From: Aspidapion aeneum
Taxonomy: Eukaryota; Arthropoda; Insecta; Coleoptera; Brentidae
DNA length: 64,000 nucleotides
Direction: 5' to 3'
Assembly (NCBI GenBank): GCA_963576565.1
Contig: OY755046.1
Location: 73,769,719-73,833,718, forward strand
This document shows, one piece after another, positions 1 through 10,130 of this stretch. How positions within the stretch are numbered: position 1 is the stretch's first letter; each line of letters starts with the position of its first letter. The notes below the pieces were generated by a model. It saw only the letters and a program-made list of their open reading frames with translations, made no database searches and was not told the DNA's origin. Both the position numbers and the translations under genes were made by a program.

Positions 1-330
1 TCTAACTATCTAACTATCTAACTATCTAACTAACTAACTATCTAACTAACTATCTATCAAATCTTGTGAAGCGTTTTTGACACACTTCCCATTATCCGAT
101 TTGAATGAAATTTGGTATACATATAGTGGTCCGATGACAATACAACAATAATGAAAAAATGTCCTCCCACCCCTACCCCCACCCCCTTCCATAAAAATTG
201 CGTTTTTGACACACTTCACTACAAATGACTTTTATAAAATTTGGTATATGCATAAAGGTCCGATGGCAATACAGCCCAAACAAAAAATATATTTCTACTT
301 CTACCCCCACCCTCTCCTTCCCCCAATAGA
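1..330. repeat. Interspersed repeat with (CTAA)n microsatellite, family B
   Basis: The window opens with a ctaa/ctat microsatellite (about 1-57). It is followed by two diverged copies of a unit built around a 'gtttttgacacactt' core and a C-rich stretch. The same arrangement appears in reverse orientation at about 28300-28560, ending in gttagttagatagttag. This looks like a non-autonomous element with a microsatellite terminus. The family assignment is not established. Confidence 0.6.
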
Positions 331-454
331 AAAATGAGTTTCCAAACAACTCATGATTAGCGATTTCATTATAATCTAGAATAAACTCTTCTGTTCTGTT
401 ATTGAACAAATATTTTCATTTAATAGAGTAGATAGCTGAGAGTAAAAAGTAGAA

Positions 455-925
455 AATAAATTGGTAAAAATTTTTTTTTAAGTCACAAGCTTTTATAAAA
501 TGCACTAAAAATTAAAAAATAATTTTCTAACATTCTAATATTATCATAATAATAAAAGCGATGGCCGCTAATCAAAGCATAAGTTAATCTAAATTTGTGA
601 TCTAAACACTTAAAGAATATTCAGCATAGCAAGTCATCAAAGATATGTTTGATGTGCCGCAATGTTATGCCATTGCCATACCTATGTCAGAGAAATGCTG
701 GGGTATCTTGGGTCGGGTTGGGTGGGTTTGGTACCTCTGCATTTTTCTGCTAGATTGATTCTTGCAAATAGTGATATTTAATTGATACGGATATCTTATC
801 GTGCTAACATCGGCCATCGCTTTTATTATTATGATAATATTAGAATGTTAGAAAATTATTTTTTAATTTTTAGTGCATTTTATAAAAGCTTGTGACTTAA
901 AAATTTTTTTTACCAATTTATTGTG
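455..925. mobile_element. Palindromic MITE-like element
   Basis: Two arms of about 115-125 bp (455-580 and 810-925) are inverted copies of each other. They share the segments aaataaattggtaaaaa, gtcacaagcttttataaaa and ataataaaagcgatggccg. The roughly 230-bp centre has no coding signal. One arm of the same family recurs at 27425-27560, where it is broken by a DINE-1-like element. The superfamily is unknown because no clear target duplication is visible. Confidence 0.6.
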
Positions 926-1248
926 GAGTTTTTATAATAGGCTCGTATATTGTCTAGCCGAAGAAGGAGCACTTTTCCAGCATTTACTTTAATATTTTTG
1001 TTTGGGATGGACTCCTTTTAGAAAGTAATTTTTATCTGTCCCTTCCTATAATTTTTATATTTTATGTTGTCAATAGAATAGTATAATTCGCGTGTTTATT
1101 AGTTACAGAAAAACGCACCTCACCTGCTCGCGGTTGATGGCAGAATATTTTTTTTACCTGAGAAAATAACGTAACTGTACGAAATAGAGAGAGACATACA
1201 AAGAGTTTTGCTTCCGTTCGCTGTCTCGAAGAATGCTATGTAGCTTAC

Positions 1249-1524
1249 CCCTCCAAAATGAATCCCCTTCATAAAGTTACTAATGTTTGCAATTTTGTCA
1301 TTAATTTCTGAATCAGTAATATAGCTGCCGACAATTCTTCTAATTTTTTCTACGGTTTTTCTCATAAATATCTCAAAACTGGACACTTGAGGTTGACTGT
1401 TAGAATCCGACTTGAGGAAATTTTCTTTTGTTGCAAATTTTTTAAAGCTGTCTTCGATTATGTCGTCGTATGAATTATATTTGGGTCGGAATCGCTCTGG
1501 AAGACTCATAGCATCATTATCTAT
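1249..1524 (-). CDS. M13 peptidase exon 5
   Basis: 92 codons, phase 0 at both ends, running from IDNDAMSLPERF to KGIHFGG before a GTAAGC donor. It is the last exon of the gene inside the window. Confidence 0.75.
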
Positions 1525-4500
1525 CTGAAAAATAAATTAATAAACCAATGGTTTTTTAAATTTTTATTTATTTCTTTTCGGTCGTGAACATTTTTTCGAA
1601 AAAAAGTTTTCAGAACTTTTTTTCTAATATACTACAAAATTTTAAAATAGTTACTTTAGGCAATTTTTTTGAAAAATAAATTTTTGAAAAAGTTCTTAAA
1701 ACGGCAATTTCTCAAAATTAATTTTTTTAAATGATATTTTTATTCGAAAAACTAGCTTTTCTATCCTCCTTTTCATAGTTCAAAATCGGTGTTGTTATGA
1801 AAATAATTTTCGATCTCATTTTTGGTATGCAATTTTTTTTTGATAAGAAAGGAACAGACTATAAAGAACTGGAAAAAGAGTAGTAAAAGCAAAAAAGGTT
1901 ATTGGTTGTCTTAACAGTATTTTATGGAGTAGAGAGATAAAAAAGAGTGTAAAATTTAACATATATGAAACAATGGTGAAAAGCACGCTGTTGTATGGAA
2001 TAGATACTTGTCGCGTAACAGAAAAATACAAAACAAAAGTGTCGAAATGGATGCAATAAGAAGATCAATGAGAATATCTAGAACAGATCACACATAAGAA
2101 ATGAGATCATAAAAGAAAGAATGGGAATCGAGGGAAGCATAACGGATGACATCACTAAAAGACAACTGATATGGTACGGCCATGTACAACGGATGAACAA
2201 CGAAAGATTACGGAAGCAGGTCCTAGAATGGCAACCAATAGGGCCCAGAGAAAGAGGGCGTCCTAAACTGGAATTGCAACAGTCAATCCAAAAATCAATG
2301 ACTCGAAAAAATGTGACGGAAGATGATTGTCAGGATCGAAGGAGGTGGAGAATAGGCGTCGGACAACGTAGAAAAACGTTCTAAACCGACATAGCAGTAG
2401 TAAGTTTTTTTTTAGAAAATCGTATAGAAAAATGTTGAATGACTTTTTTTTTTTTTTTGAAAGCAACTTTCTCAAAAATAAAGTTTTCAAAAACATTTTT
2501 TTCAAAACTCAATTTTTCTTAAAAAACAATGACATTTTTCAAAACAAATTTCGCAAATTCACAAAATATAAATCTATAAATTTTTCGATAAAAAACGGTC
2601 CAAATACCATTGACATATGACCTAAAAACACTTTAAAATAAAAACAATTCGTAAAATAATATATAGGGCATTAGAGAGATTTTCTATGTAATATTACCCT
2701 TAAAACGTTATTAGAGGTGTTAGTAGCATCGTACTGGGATGACACGCTGAAAAACAGGGGTATTCCATACTCGGCAGCAAGGTCTGCAATTTCGTTCCAT
2801 GAGAAAGTGACATTTTCTTCTTGAAAGCCTGCCAAAGGGAAGCCTCCATAATGATTAGCTATCTAAAATAAAACAAAAACTTTTTATTGTAAAAGACAAA
2901 CATCATAGTCTGTTTCTGAAATACACAGATTTTTTTTATATCAATTTCAAATTTAATTCCAAAATTAAATCATAACAAAAACATTTCATGTAAAAAAAAC
3001 CAAGCAAGTAAAATTGGTATTCCGAAAAAAGAATTGAGATAAAAGTAAAGCGAAGTTCTTCAATGCAAATTTCAAAATGAAAGGTTTTTACTAGTTTGGA
3101 AATGTTTTTTTAAACTATATATTTTAGTGTAGATTTTTCTTCATTAAATAAATCTTTTTTTTTAAATCGGGTCTTACTTGAACTTCCGGTGACAACATAG
3201 GTTCGCTGGTGCCTATTTGGGTACTAATGCAGGAATCGTAGGCGATCCTGGCTTTTTTTAAGGCTTCAGGATCATCATCTTGATTGCTTTCTTCTAAAAT
3301 TTCTAAAAAAAAATACAGTAAGGTATAAGAGACACAAAGTCCAAAAAAATTCATTCAAACTCAAGAGTTTTGTCTGGATATGTGAGTGAGTGTAGAACGA
3401 ATGAGACCACTTACTATTCGCTAAAAAAATGAGCTGGTCCTCTAGAATGGTAAATTGATCCACATTAAGTGCTTCATTGGGAATAGGATGGATATTTTGA
3501 AAATTCCCACAAGAAAATTCATAAAAATCATCACATGGATTCACTGACAAGTTCATGTAGATCATTTCGTCAAAAGAAATAGCTAACAAAACAAGCAATA
3601 GTATATTACATAACAAGAGAAGAAAGTGGAAATAAAATTTCGGACTTTTATGTCTGTATTTATTTTAAACACGACGTTTCGGTTAGTATCTCTAACCGTT
3701 TTCAAGTGTATATTAAACAATCTAGTCTCGAGGCTACTCCTTATACTACTAGGTGTGCAGTCAGGTGTGACGGCCCGCCCCCTTTTTTAATCCTAAGACG
3801 CCTGACGAAGACATTTATTATATGGCCGGAAAATGATGACGAACAACAATCAAATGCACAATGGAAATTGAAAAAGATTCGGCCTTATATTTTTTGGATG
3901 GTCTTGTCAAACGATTAGACAGAAACATTCAAACCACTGTATATAGGAAACCTACACACACGGGACAGTACCTAAATTTTAACTCTGATCATTCTGTTGC
4001 TACAAAACAAGGAGTTATAAGAAGTTTGTATTTAAGAGCCGTAAATATTTGTAGTAATAATGAAGAATTAACCACAGAAATTAACAACATTAAAAAGGAC
4101 TTACAACAGAATGGTTATTCCGAGAAATTAATAAACTCAACGATATTTAAAATTAACAACAAACTAAATGTACCAAATTCTCAAAATAATAATCCGTTAG
4201 GTGTTATTAACATTCCATATGTTCAAGGGATTTCAGAAAACATAAGACGAATAGCTAAACACTATAATATAAAAACAGTATTTTCTTCGGGAAATACGAT
4301 AAGAAGTTTTGTAACTAAAACAAAACCAGACAATCCCTCAAATAATAAGGAATGTATTTACCAAATCCCGTGTGAGTGTGGTAAATCATATGTAGGTGAA
4401 ACGAAACGCCCTCTTCAGGTTAGAGTTAATGAACATCCAAAAAGTACCCAATTAGGGGATATTGAAAAATCTGGTTTAGCGGATCATGCATGGTCAAATG

Positions 4501-5429
4501 ATCACAGGATTCAGTGGTCAGAGGCTAAAGTTTTGCATAAGGAGTCGCATTGGCGAAAACGATAGTTTATTAAAGCTGCGTTTATAATGCAATATAAGAA
4601 GTTTTCAGTCAACCAAGCACGGACATACCAAACATATGAAAACCACTCCTTAAGGAAAACAGGCGTCTTAGGATTAAAAAAGGGGGCGGGCCGTCACATC
4701 TGATTGCACACCTAGTAGTATAAGTAGTAGCCTAGAGACTAGATTGTTTAGTTTACACGGTTAGAGATATCTACTAACCGAAACGTCGTGTTTATAAATA
4801 AATACAATGGAAGTCCGAAATTTTATTTCTACTCAATCATTGTCTACGAGTTTCAAACAAAGAGAAGAAAGTGACAAATTTTACACGAGCGAGAATGTTG
4901 TAAACAAGCGCTCGCCGAGTGAAACAATACGCGAGTGGGAGAAAGTCACTTTCTATCGAGTTGTGTATGCTATGTTTCCTACGAACACTAATTTTTGTAA
5001 AAATCAGTGTTTAATTTTGCACAATCAAATAAAACTGCTTATCCGCACATGTATGGGAAAGTACTTTGCAACACGTGCGGAAAAGTATGGTGACAGTTAA
5101 CGTCATGGTAGACTTTGCCACACATGTGCGGAAAAACTTCTGCACACGGGTAAAATTTTACGTTTTCTGAGGATGTAAATCGTGTGAAATCCATAATTTT
5201 CATGTGATTGTGGTCGTAGGAAAAAAATTATCATTCCATAAATTGTGAAAGAGTCATAAAAATTTTCAAAATGCAAAAACCTCGCTTATTCATTAATTTT
5301 ACACAATTTATATAAGAATAAAAGATCGATATTTTTTTACTTACTTGTGTCCTGTTCGGAATTTGCATCACATATCTTAAAAACTATTAAAATCATCCCC
5401 AAACTAAAACAAACTTTTGTGCTTTTCAT
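1249..5429 (-). CDS. M13 (neprilysin-like) peptidase, secreted, 5' part of gene
   Basis: Five coding exons on the minus strand join in frame: 5429-5345, 3582-3415, 3302-3178, 2862-2698 and 1524-1249. Exon 1 gives a start Met and a hydrophobic signal peptide (about residues 1-21, FSLGMILIVFKICDA) with no long transmembrane helix, so a secreted enzyme is inferred. Exon 2 carries the hallmark M13 N-terminal motif LSVNPCDDFYEFSCGNF. Exon 3 has ARIAYDSC and exon 4 has GGFPLAGF, both typical of the M13_N domain. Exon 5 has IDNDAMSLPERF, the usual 'lglPsr.yy' region. The zinc-binding HExxH half is not present and should lie left of position 1. All introns have GT-AG borders and phases match. M13 enzymes cleave small extracellular peptides. 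The first intron carries a decayed Penelope element. Family assignment is strong, but activity cannot be judged. Confidence 0.85.
1845..2392 (+). pseudogene. Non-LTR retrotransposon fragment (RT C-terminus)
   Basis: Broken plus-strand coding resembles the C-terminal part of insect non-LTR reverse transcriptases. In successive frames one reads KAKKVIGCLNSILWSREIKK, LLYGIDTCRV, then RQLIWYGHVQRMNNERL and a basic ERGRPK segment. Stops and frameshifts separate these blocks. The same family is present at 62025-62227 and 63748-64000 on the other strand. It lies within an intron of the M13 gene, antisense to it. Confidence 0.7.
2698..2862 (-). CDS. M13 peptidase exon 4
   Basis: 55 codons starting IANHYGGFPLAGF and ending SNNVLR. 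The acceptor is ttttag and the donor GTAATA. It contains the conserved GG(W/F)P segment of the M13 N-terminal domain. Confidence 0.85.
2990..3115. repeat. Dispersed repeat containing 'aaaacatttcatgta'
   Basis: A segment of about 125 bp with aaaacatttcatgtaaaaaa, gaattgagataaaagtaaag and gaaaggttttTACTAGTTTGG. It recurs near 26285-26440, 26750-26850 (inverted), 44700-44880 and 45900-45930. The last two flank a hAT element, so they are one copy split by insertion. Family unknown. Confidence 0.6.
3178..3302 (-). CDS. M13 peptidase exon 3
   Basis: Encodes KILEESNQDDDPEALKKA followed by the AYDSC motif. The GTAAGA donor follows SPEVQ. Confidence 0.85.
3415..3582 (-). CDS. M13 peptidase exon 2
   Basis: Carries the family signature PCDDFYEFSCGNF and ends FLAN before a GTAAGT donor. 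The single leftover base joins exon 3 to give Lys. Confidence 0.9.
3615..3628. repeat. Target-site duplication, left, of decayed Penelope copy
   Basis: The 14-bp string aagagaagaaagtg here is repeated at 4860-4873 on the other side of the Penelope fragment. This places the insertion borders to the base. Confidence 0.8.
3629..4859 (+). mobile_element. Decayed Penelope-like element, 5' inverted fragment
   Basis: The copy has three joined parts. At 3629-3802 there is an inverted piece of the element's 3' end. At 3803-4795 there is a forward piece running from the RT 'FIIWPENDD' region to the 3' end. At 4800-4859 there is a forward start of the next unit (MEVRNFISTQSLSTSF). The forward coding part (3861-4565) keeps the GIY-YIG region (IYQIPCECGKSYVGETKR) but most RT motifs are gone, and a stop cuts the C-terminus. 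Inverted plus tandem organisation is characteristic of Penelope insertions. Flanking 14-bp duplications are present. Confidence 0.85.
3861..4565 (+). pseudogene. Penelope ORF remnant (end of RT plus GIY-YIG)
   Basis: 234 codons nearly identical to residues 540-774 of the intact ORF at 7554-10013. It lacks the RT motifs with the DVESLYTNVP and YMDD catalytic residues, and it ends early at a TAG after SHWRKR. It retains the GIY-YIG endonuclease segment. Not expected to be functional. Confidence 0.85.
4874..5260. repeat. Dispersed repeat with 'ccgcacatgt' motifs
   Basis: Contains repeated inverted motifs ccgcacatgt / acatgtgcgg and the string gtatggtgacagttaacgtca. A second copy lies at about 34860-36110 and is interrupted there by a non-LTR retrotransposon. 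Family unknown. The decayed Penelope copy inserted at its left edge. Confidence 0.6.
5345..5429 (-). CDS. M13 peptidase exon 1, signal peptide
   Basis: ATG at 5429, then MKSTKVCFSLGMILIVF and KICDANSEQDT, ending one base into a Thr codon before GTAAGTAA. This Met is preferred over an in-frame upstream Met at 5531 because it directly precedes the hydrophobic core. Its phase fits exon 2 exactly. Confidence 0.75.
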
Positions 5430-5836
5430 TTTTTTTTTCGTAATGTAACGCTTATTTGTTTTTTGTTGAAAGCACCAATTTTGAACTTGTGTTTTGTCTA
5501 AGGTAATTTTTCGTGATTTTTTTTTGTTCAAAGAAAGTTTACAAGTACTTATTGATAAGGAAATATTTGTGTAGGTACTGTAAGATAGATGCAGTGGTGT
5601 CGGTCGAGTCGGGAAAATAATTATATTTTCCCAACCAAAAAGGATGGTTTATTTTTTTTGAATATTCTTTTAAGGCTCAGGTCAGGTGAGGGGTCACGGA
5701 AATGTTTTTAAAAATATACTTTCAATTAAAAAAAAAAAAAAAAATTTTGAGTTCGGTTTTTATATACAATTTTAAGGTACATATATGTATACTATTATTA
5801 TTTTCGAGAAAAACATTATTTTGAAAAGCAATTACT

Positions 5837-6408
5837 TACACTTTAATGAAATATATATTAAACTTTGTGCTGGGTAATTTTTCAAAAAATTATTGACGAC
5901 CACTACATTCAGTTCATTGAATGTGAAAACCATCTCACTCACTTATTCACAAAATCACTTGTTTCTTTTTAATAAATTATTGTGAAATGTTTTATATTGA
6001 AAATTTTTCTTCAGATAACTCTAGCGAATGTTTTTGTAGAGAAAAACTATTGTCAAAGCTTGAAAAAATTAGTTTAAGGGCATGTAAAGTTTTTTAAAAT
6101 AATTTTATTAAAAAGCACACGATTTAGTGTCTGCTAATAAATCTTTGAATAAAAACTCAGACAAAGATGATGACACTCAAAGAAAATTTAAAAAACTAAA
6201 AGCTTAGGTTTGATATGTCCAATTTTGAAAGACTTGTATAGATTTGAAGTTACTAACGATATTATGTATCTAATATATGTACCTGAAAATATTAGAGTGC
6301 AAATTTTGTATAATTTTTTATTTTATAGATTCAGTTCTTTTATCCATAATAAACACATATATCAGCAAAATATTTTTTTCAATTTTTGCCTATAACAAAA
6401 CAAAAATT
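5837..6408 (+). mobile_element. P-element-like copy 1, left part (truncated)
   Basis: Nearly identical to 50039-50573 of the complete P-like element. It begins at acactttaatgaaatatata, with no left terminal repeat. It is interrupted at 6408 by the intact Penelope element and continues at 10131. Includes the decayed region around MICPILKDLYRFEVTNDIM. Confidence 0.8.
6396..6408. repeat. Target-site duplication, left, of intact Penelope
   Basis: The 13-bp string caaaacaaaaatt is repeated at 10131-10143. The related undisturbed site is near 50551-50565 in the second P-like copy. Confidence 0.85.
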
Positions 6409-7487
6409 CTTTGTTTGAAACTCGTAGACAATGATTGTGTAGAAATAAAATTTCGGACTTCCATTGTCTTTATTTATTTTAAAACACGACGTTTCGGTTA
6501 GTAAGTATCTCTAACCGTTATCAAGTGTGAACTAAACAATCTAGTCTCTAGGCTACTACTTATACTACTTGGTGTGCAGTCAGGTGTGACGGCCCGCCCC
6601 CTTTTTTAATCCTAAGACGCCTGTTTTCCTTAAGGAGTCGTTTCCATATGTTTGGTATGTCCGTGCTTGGTTGACTGAAAACTTCTTTATTCTGCATTAT
6701 ATACGCAGCTTTAATAAACTTTCATTTTCGCCAATGCGACTCCTTATGTAAAACTTTAGCTTCTGACCACTGAATCCTGTGATCATTTGACCAAGCATGA
6801 TCTGCTAAACCGGATTTTTCAATATCCCCTAATTGGGTACTTTTTAGATGTTCATTTACTCTAACCTGAAGAGGGCGTTTCGTTTCACCTACATATGATT
6901 TTCCACACTCACACGGGATTTGGTAAATACATTCCTTATTATTTGAGGGATTGTCTGGTTTTGTTTTAGTTACAAAACTTCTTATCGTATTTCCCGAAGA
7001 AAATACTGTTTTTATATTATAGTGTTTAGCTATTCGTCTTATGTTTTCTGAAATCCCTTGAACATATGGAATGTTAATAACACCTAACGGATTATTATTT
7101 TGAGAATTTGGTACATTTAGTTTGTTTTTAATTTTAAATATCGTTGAGTTTATTAATTTCTCGGAATAACCATTCTGTTGTAAGTCCTTTTTAATGTTGT
7201 TAATTTCTGTGGTTAATTCTTCATTATTACTACAAATATTTACGGCAGTGGTCAGAAGCTAAAGTTTTACATAAGGAGTCGCATTGGCGAAAACGAAAGT
7301 TTATTGAAGCTGCGTATATAATGCAGAATAAAGAAGTTTTCAGTCAACCAAGCACGGACATACCAAACATATGGAAACCACTCCTTAAGGAAAACAAGCG
7401 TCTTAGGATTAAAAAAGGGGGCGGGCCGTCACACCTGACTGCACACCAAGTAGTATAAGTAGTAGCCTAGAGACTAGATTGTTTAGT

Positions 7488-7538
7488 TCACACTTGATAA
7501 CGGTTAGAGATACTTACTAACCGAAACGTCGTGTTTTA
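7488..7538 (+). ncRNA. Hammerhead-ribozyme-like motif in Penelope pseudo-LTR
   Basis: A short helix acac/gtgt (7490-7493 with 7531-7534) encloses a core-like TTGATAA (7494-7500). Next comes a perfect 6-bp hairpin GGTTAG/CTAACC (7502-7507 with 7517-7522), then GAAA, then cGTC. This is the order of a type I hammerhead with a minimal 2-bp helix III. The GAAACGTC part fits fully. The other core strand differs from CTGATGA at the C3 and G8 positions, which change together to T and A, and one extra C precedes helix II. Hammerheads are known in Penelope-like elements. Whether this one cleaves is unknown. Confidence 0.45.
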
Positions 7539-7553
7539 AAATAAATAAAGACA

Positions 7554-10013
7554 ATGGAAGTCCGAAATTTTATTTCTACACAATCATTGTCTACGAGTTT
7601 CAAACAAAGGGTTGAAGAACGGTACGGACCCGGAATCAACAATCTATTCAGAGGCTACGAGAAGACCAAACTTAAAGTGATAAAGGAAGAAGAACACATT
7701 TCATTCTTGTGCGAGGCGCGCGACAGTGGTGTCATTCCGGTTGGTTTCCGCCTAAAAGCCAACTTTCCGGGAGTGAGAACGAAGAAGATCTTAGAGAGGA
7801 CAAGCCAAGCACTAATCCGATCCCAAATCAGTTACCATCGATGGAGAAAAGCAAACTTCAACGCCGACATGGAGGAGCGATTTGATGAAATTAGACGACA
7901 CACATGGGAGGAAGACTACGAACCGATACTGAGTAAAATTGACAGTACGTGCAACAGAGAACGACAGAAGATACGATCAAGTCACCGAGAAAAACTCAAG
8001 AAACTACAGACACGTACTCAAGATAGAACAGACTCAACAACACCAAGCACTATAGTGAACATCTCCAAAAGGACTCTGAGCACCAACGAAGAATTGGTAC
8101 TCAGTAAGGGACTTAAGTTCGCCATTGCACCGGCACAGACACCGACACTGGAAATTATTGCAGCAATAGAGACCGTTAGTCTACCTCAACCCGAAGCTGA
8201 TGAGTTTCGCCATAAAGTAAGAACAACGTTGGACAGAAAGAAGCAACAAAAGACAAACATCACCAGTCAAGAACAACGGGCAATCAAGAACCTGCAGGCT
8301 GACAAATCAATCAAGATTCTACCGGCCGACAAAGGAAACGCAACGGTGATCATGGATGTCGAGACTTACGACAAAAAGATCCAAGAAGTTCTGGAGAAAG
8401 GAGACTACAAGCAACTACCCAAAGACCCAACCACCACCATAGAAGGACGCATCTACAGGACTTTGAAGAAGTATGCTGAAAATATCCCGGACGCTGCTAG
8501 ATCCCGCCTGACTCCACACCACAGTAAGGCACCACATTTTTATGGATTACCAAAGATCCATAAGAAGGATATACCACTGCGACCAATTACCAGCTCCAGG
8601 GACTCACCGACCAGCACTTTGTCGAGGTTTTTGTTGGACATAATTCAACCACTACAGGGTAAGTCCGAATCTTTTGTCAAAAACTCGGAACATTTTGTGG
8701 AGGTTTTAAAAGGTATCGAATTAGATCCCGGCGATAGATTTGTAAGTTTGGATGTAGAAAGTCTCTACACCAACGTGCCAATAAATGAGTCACTCAGTAT
8801 CATTAAAAACAAATTACAAACTGATGATACACTTCACGAGAGAACAACGCTATCGGTGGAGGGGGTGATGGATCTTTTGGAGCTCTGTCTCCGTAACTCT
8901 TACTTTCAAGTGAAAGATAAGTTTTACGCGCAAAATGATGGACTCCCAATGGGTTCATCTCTTTCGCCAGTGGTAGCAAACATCTACATGGAGTGGTGCG
9001 AGGGCCATGCGATCAACACAGCAAGAGTCAAACCAAAACTATGGCTACGATACATGGATGACACATTTATTATATGGCCGGAAAATGATGACGAACTACA
9101 AAATTTTCTACACCATTTAAACGGTATTCGACCAACAATCAAGTGCACCATGGAAATTGAAAAAGATTCGGCCTTATCTTTTTTAGATGTTCTTGTCAAA
9201 CGATTAGACAGAAACATTCAAACCACTGTATATAGGAAACCTACACACACGGGACAGTACCTAAATTTTAAGTCTAATCATTCTGTTGCAACAAAACAAG
9301 GAGTTATAAGAAGTTTGTATTTAAGAGCCGTAAATATTTGTAGTAATAATGAAGAATTAACCACAGAAATTAACAACATTAAAAAGGACTTACAACAGAA
9401 TGGTTATTCCGAGAAATTAATAAACTCAACGATATTTAAAATTAAAAACAAACTAAATGTACCAAATTCTCAAAATAATAATCCGTTAGGTGTTATTAAC
9501 ATTCCATATGTTCAAGGGATTTCAGAAAACATAAGACGAATAGCTAAACACTATAATATAAAAACAGTATTTTCTTCGGGAAATACGATAAGAAGTTTTG
9601 TAACTAAAACAAAACCAGACAATCCCTCAAATAATAAGGAATGTATTTACCAAATCCCGTGTGAGTGTGGTAAATCATATGTAGGTGAAACGAAACGCCC
9701 TCCTCAGGTTAGAGTAAATGAACATCTAAAAAGTACCCAATTAGGGGATATTGAAAAATCCGGTTTAGCAGATCATGCTTGGTCAAATGATCACAGGATT
9801 CAGTGGTCAGAAGCTAAAGTTTTACATAAGGAGTCGCATTCGCGAAAACGAAAGTTTATTGAAGCTGCGTATATAATGCAGAATAAAGAAGTTTTCAGTC
9901 AACCAAGCACGGACATACCAAACATATGGAAACCACTCCTTAAGGAAAACAGGCGTCTTAGGATTAAAAAAGGGGGCGGGCCGTCACACCTGACTGCACA
10001 CCAAGTAGTATAA
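7554..10013 (+). CDS. Penelope-like reverse transcriptase / GIY-YIG endonuclease
   Basis: Intact 819-residue ORF, close to the usual length for Penelope proteins. The N-terminal 240 residues are charged and without clear motifs. RT motifs follow in order: ADKGNATVIMD (about 262), GLPKIHKKDIPLRPI (about 340), LDVESLYTNVP (about 411), GLPMGSSLSPVVANIYM (about 472) and RYMDDTFI (about 510), the YMDD catalytic pair. Near residue 700 the GIY-YIG endonuclease begins with IYQIPC, then KSYVGETKR, and continues to NDHRIQW. Cys-rich CECG lies inside it. The protein copies element RNA at a nicked genomic target. The start Met lies 31 bases after the hammerhead-like motif. No frameshift or stop is present. 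Confidence 0.95.
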   Translation: MEVRNFISTQSLSTSFKQRVEERYGPGINNLFRGYEKTKLKVIKEEEHISFLCEARDSGVIPVGFRLKANFPGVRTKKILERTSQALIRSQISYHRWRKANFNADMEERFDEIRRHTWEEDYEPILSKIDSTCNRERQKIRSSHREKLKKLQTRTQDRTDSTTPSTIVNISKRTLSTNEELVLSKGLKFAIAPAQTPTLEIIAAIETVSLPQPEADEFRHKVRTTLDRKKQQKTNITSQEQRAIKNLQADKSIKILPADKGNATVIMDVETYDKKIQEVLEKGDYKQLPKDPTTTIEGRIYRTLKKYAENIPDAARSRLTPHHSKAPHFYGLPKIHKKDIPLRPITSSRDSPTSTLSRFLLDIIQPLQGKSESFVKNSEHFVEVLKGIELDPGDRFVSLDVESLYTNVPINESLSIIKNKLQTDDTLHERTTLSVEGVMDLLELCLRNSYFQVKDKFYAQNDGLPMGSSLSPVVANIYMEWCEGHAINTARVKPKLWLRYMDDTFIIWPENDDELQNFLHHLNGIRPTIKCTMEIEKDSALSFLDVLVKRLDRNIQTTVYRKPTHTGQYLNFKSNHSVATKQGVIRSLYLRAVNICSNNEELTTEINNIKKDLQQNGYSEKLINSTIFKIKNKLNVPNSQNNNPLGVINIPYVQGISENIRRIAKHYNIKTVFSSGNTIRSFVTKTKPDNPSNNKECIYQIPCECGKSYVGETKRPPQVRVNEHLKSTQLGDIEKSGLADHAWSNDHRIQWSEAKVLHKESHSRKRKFIEAAYIMQNKEVFSQPSTDIPNIWKPLLKENRRLRIKKGGGPSHLTAHQVV

Positions 10014-10041
10014 GTAGTAGCCTAGAGACTAGATTGTTTAG

Positions 10042-10092
10042 TTCACACTTGATAACGGTTAGAGATACTTACTAACCGAAACGTCGTGTTTT
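10042..10092 (+). ncRNA. Hammerhead-like motif, 3' copy
   Basis: Same sequence as at 7488-7538 (acacTTGATAAC, hairpin, cGAAACGTCgtgt). It lies in the 3' repeat of the intact Penelope. Inverted copies are at 6486-6532 and, with a changed core (TTGAAAAC), at 3664-3710. The copy near 4757-4795 has lost the TTGATAA segment. Confidence 0.45.
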
Positions 10093-10130
10093 AAAATAAA
10101 GAAAGACAATGGAAGTCCGAAATTTTATTT

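Larger units (their letters stand above)
6409..10130 (+). mobile_element. Penelope-like retroelement, complete composite copy
   Basis: Layout: 6409-7246 is an inverted fragment of the element's 3' end joined to the first codons of a following unit. 7246-7553 is a forward partial 3' end. 7554-10130 is a full forward unit ending with the first bases of another unit. The 3' part (about 9800-10130) is therefore a direct repeat of 7246-7596 and an inverted repeat of 6409-6790, the 'pseudo-LTR' pattern of Penelope elements. Target duplication caaaacaaaaatt flanks it. The ORF is intact and the repeats are close to identical, so the insertion is recent on the scale of this window. It lies in an older P-element copy. 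Confidence 0.92.

Noticed and set aside
5430..5531. Upstream in-frame Met for the M13 peptidase (34 extra residues)
   Set aside because: It would put a long lysine-rich stretch before the signal peptide. The Met at 5429 gives a standard signal sequence.
8984..9217. 77-codon minus-strand ORF
   Set aside because: Lies entirely inside the Penelope RT ORF on the opposite strand.
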